Positions 34,255-34,906 of a stretch of DNA of 34,906 nucleotides are shown piece by piece; the stretch's first letter is position 1; every line of letters starts with the position of its first letter. The stretch comes from Bacillota bacterium (lineage in GTDB: Bacteria > Bacillota_C > Negativicutes > JAEYSJ01). The notes under the pieces are model-generated. The model saw nothing but the letters and a program-made list of their open reading frames with translations, made no database searches and was not told the origin of the DNA. The position numbers and the translations under genes are program-made. The stretch is from positions 1 to 34,906 of the forward strand of contig JAEYSJ010000398.1 in the NCBI GenBank assembly GCA_023434855.1. Reading direction: 5' to 3'.

Positions 34255-34906
34255 ATGGTGAGCATTTTGCATAAAATTATTACCCTAGAAGAGGCATGGC
34301 AAATCGACAAACCTATATATATTGATATGCGTTCTCCTTCTGAGTTTGCTAACGGGCATATTCCCGACGCGCTAAATATTCCATTATTTACCGATGAAGA
34401 GCGAGCAGATGTAGGTACCACTTACCATAGTATTGGTCCTGAAGAAGCTAAGCAAAGTGGATTAGCTATTGTTTCTACTAAATTGCCTGACATAGTTAAT
34501 CAAGTTCGCACATTATATAAAACCGGCCACACAGTCATTGTTTATTGCTGGCGTGGCGGTATGCGTTCCAAATCTGTGGTCAGCGTGCTTGAGCTAATGG
34601 GAATTGAGGCTTTTCAATTATTCGGAGGCTATAAAGCATATAGGAAATATGTTTTGGAAGCTTTGGCTAATTTTCCTTTAAAACCTGAAATCGTAGTTTT
34701 ATGCGGTTCTACCGGTGTGGGAAAGACTTCATTATTAGAAATTCTGGAAAAGAAGAGTATACCTGTTATTAATCTTGAAAAATTGGCAAACCACCGCGGC
34801 TCTGCTTTTGGACAAGTCGGTTTGGGGAAGCCGCAAACAGCGCAAAATTTTGATGCTGTTTTGCTTCATGAATTAGAACGCCTAAATAGCAGAGACTATA
34901 TTATAG
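34255..34906 (+). CDS. mnmH: tRNA 2-selenouridine synthase MnmH/SelU (5' part; runs off the window)
   Basis: 217 codons are present; the gene runs past the window end. The N-terminal rhodanese domain (about 5-135) has YIDMRSPSEFANGHIPDALNIPLF and the catalytic loop YCWRGGMRS (C98). A P-loop domain starts with GSTGVGKT (151-158). MnmH replaces sulfur by selenium at the wobble 2-thiouridine of Lys, Glu and Gln tRNAs via a geranylated intermediate, using selenophosphate. The ATG at 34255 places the cysteine as in E. coli SelU (C97), but no ribosome site precedes it. TATAAT at 34243-34248 is just upstream, so a leaderless message is possible; GTG 34258 and TTG 34267 are other starts. A selD gene would be expected elsewhere. 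Confidence 0.9.
   Translation, partial: MVSILHKIITLEEAWQIDKPIYIDMRSPSEFANGHIPDALNIPLFTDEERADVGTTYHSIGPEEAKQSGLAIVSTKLPDIVNQVRTLYKTGHTVIVYCWRGGMRSKSVVSVLELMGIEAFQLFGGYKAYRKYVLEALANFPLKPEIVVLCGSTGVGKTSLLEILEKKSIPVINLEKLANHRGSAFGQVGLGKPQTAQNFDAVLLHELERLNSRDYII

Noticed and set aside
1..34906. CRISPR arrays, tRNA or rRNA genes, transposases, prophage genes
   Set aside because: None recognised by reading the sequence and the translated frames; no regularly spaced repeats or tRNA-like TTCGANNC arms in plausible context.

Overview
The window is a 34.9 kb piece of a bacterial chromosome, about 40% GC by eye. Nearly every gene is on the + strand and belongs to a well-known Firmicutes housekeeping block. 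The order runs rseP(end)-ispG-proS-polC / rimP-nusA-ylxR-ylxQ-infB-rbfA-nrnA-truB-ribF / rpsO / pnp / ylxY / amidase / M16 peptidase-dut / RpiR regulator / ymxH-like gene / dapB-asd-dapG-dapA / rnj / tepA-ylzJ / ftsK(spoIIIE) / mnmH(start). This is close to the Bacillus subtilis ispG-to-spoIIIE region. PolC, RNase J, TepA and YlzJ place it in the Firmicutes. The ylxY, ymxH, tepA and spoIIIE-type genes suggest a spore-forming ancestry. My best guess is a clostridial or Negativicutes (Sporomusaceae-like) genome. That is an inference from gene order and protein flavour; no outer-membrane gene is present to prove it.

Layout. Positions 1-6750 hold isoprenoid synthesis (IspG), prolyl-tRNA synthetase and the replicative polymerase PolC. 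This PolC appears to lack the usual inserted proofreading exonuclease. Positions 6759-14997 are the nusA-infB operon, with a clear promoter and a leader hairpin: ribosome maturation (RimP, RbfA), transcription (NusA), RNA-binding proteins (YlxR, L7Ae-like), IF-2, NrnA, TruB and RibF. Positions 15018-17704 hold rpsO, with its own promoter and a leader that folds on paper into a three-way junction, and then pnp. Positions 17755-23439 carry envelope and processing genes (a degenerate polysaccharide deacetylase, a secreted cell-wall amidase, an M16 peptidase, dUTPase), an RpiR-type regulator, an unknown three-helix membrane protein and a PRC-barrel protein. A YflT-type stress protein follows.

Positions 24343-28860 form a complete lysine/diaminopimelate operon. 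A strong promoter and a lysine riboswitch with an intrinsic terminator precede dapB-asd-dapG-dapA. Lysine should shut off the pathway by premature termination. After dapA lies a 344-base element with about 100-base imperfect inverted-repeat arms, and then RNase J, TepA, YlzJ, an FtsK/SpoIIIE translocase and the first 217 codons of the tRNA 2-selenouridine synthase MnmH.

I saw no CRISPR array, tRNA, rRNA, prophage or transposase. The observations most worth following are the exonuclease-less PolC, the nested inverted-repeat element at 28707-29050 (with a diverged fragment near 21739), the rpsO leader, and the YlxY-type deacetylase with altered catalytic motifs. No clearly new multi-gene system is evident.
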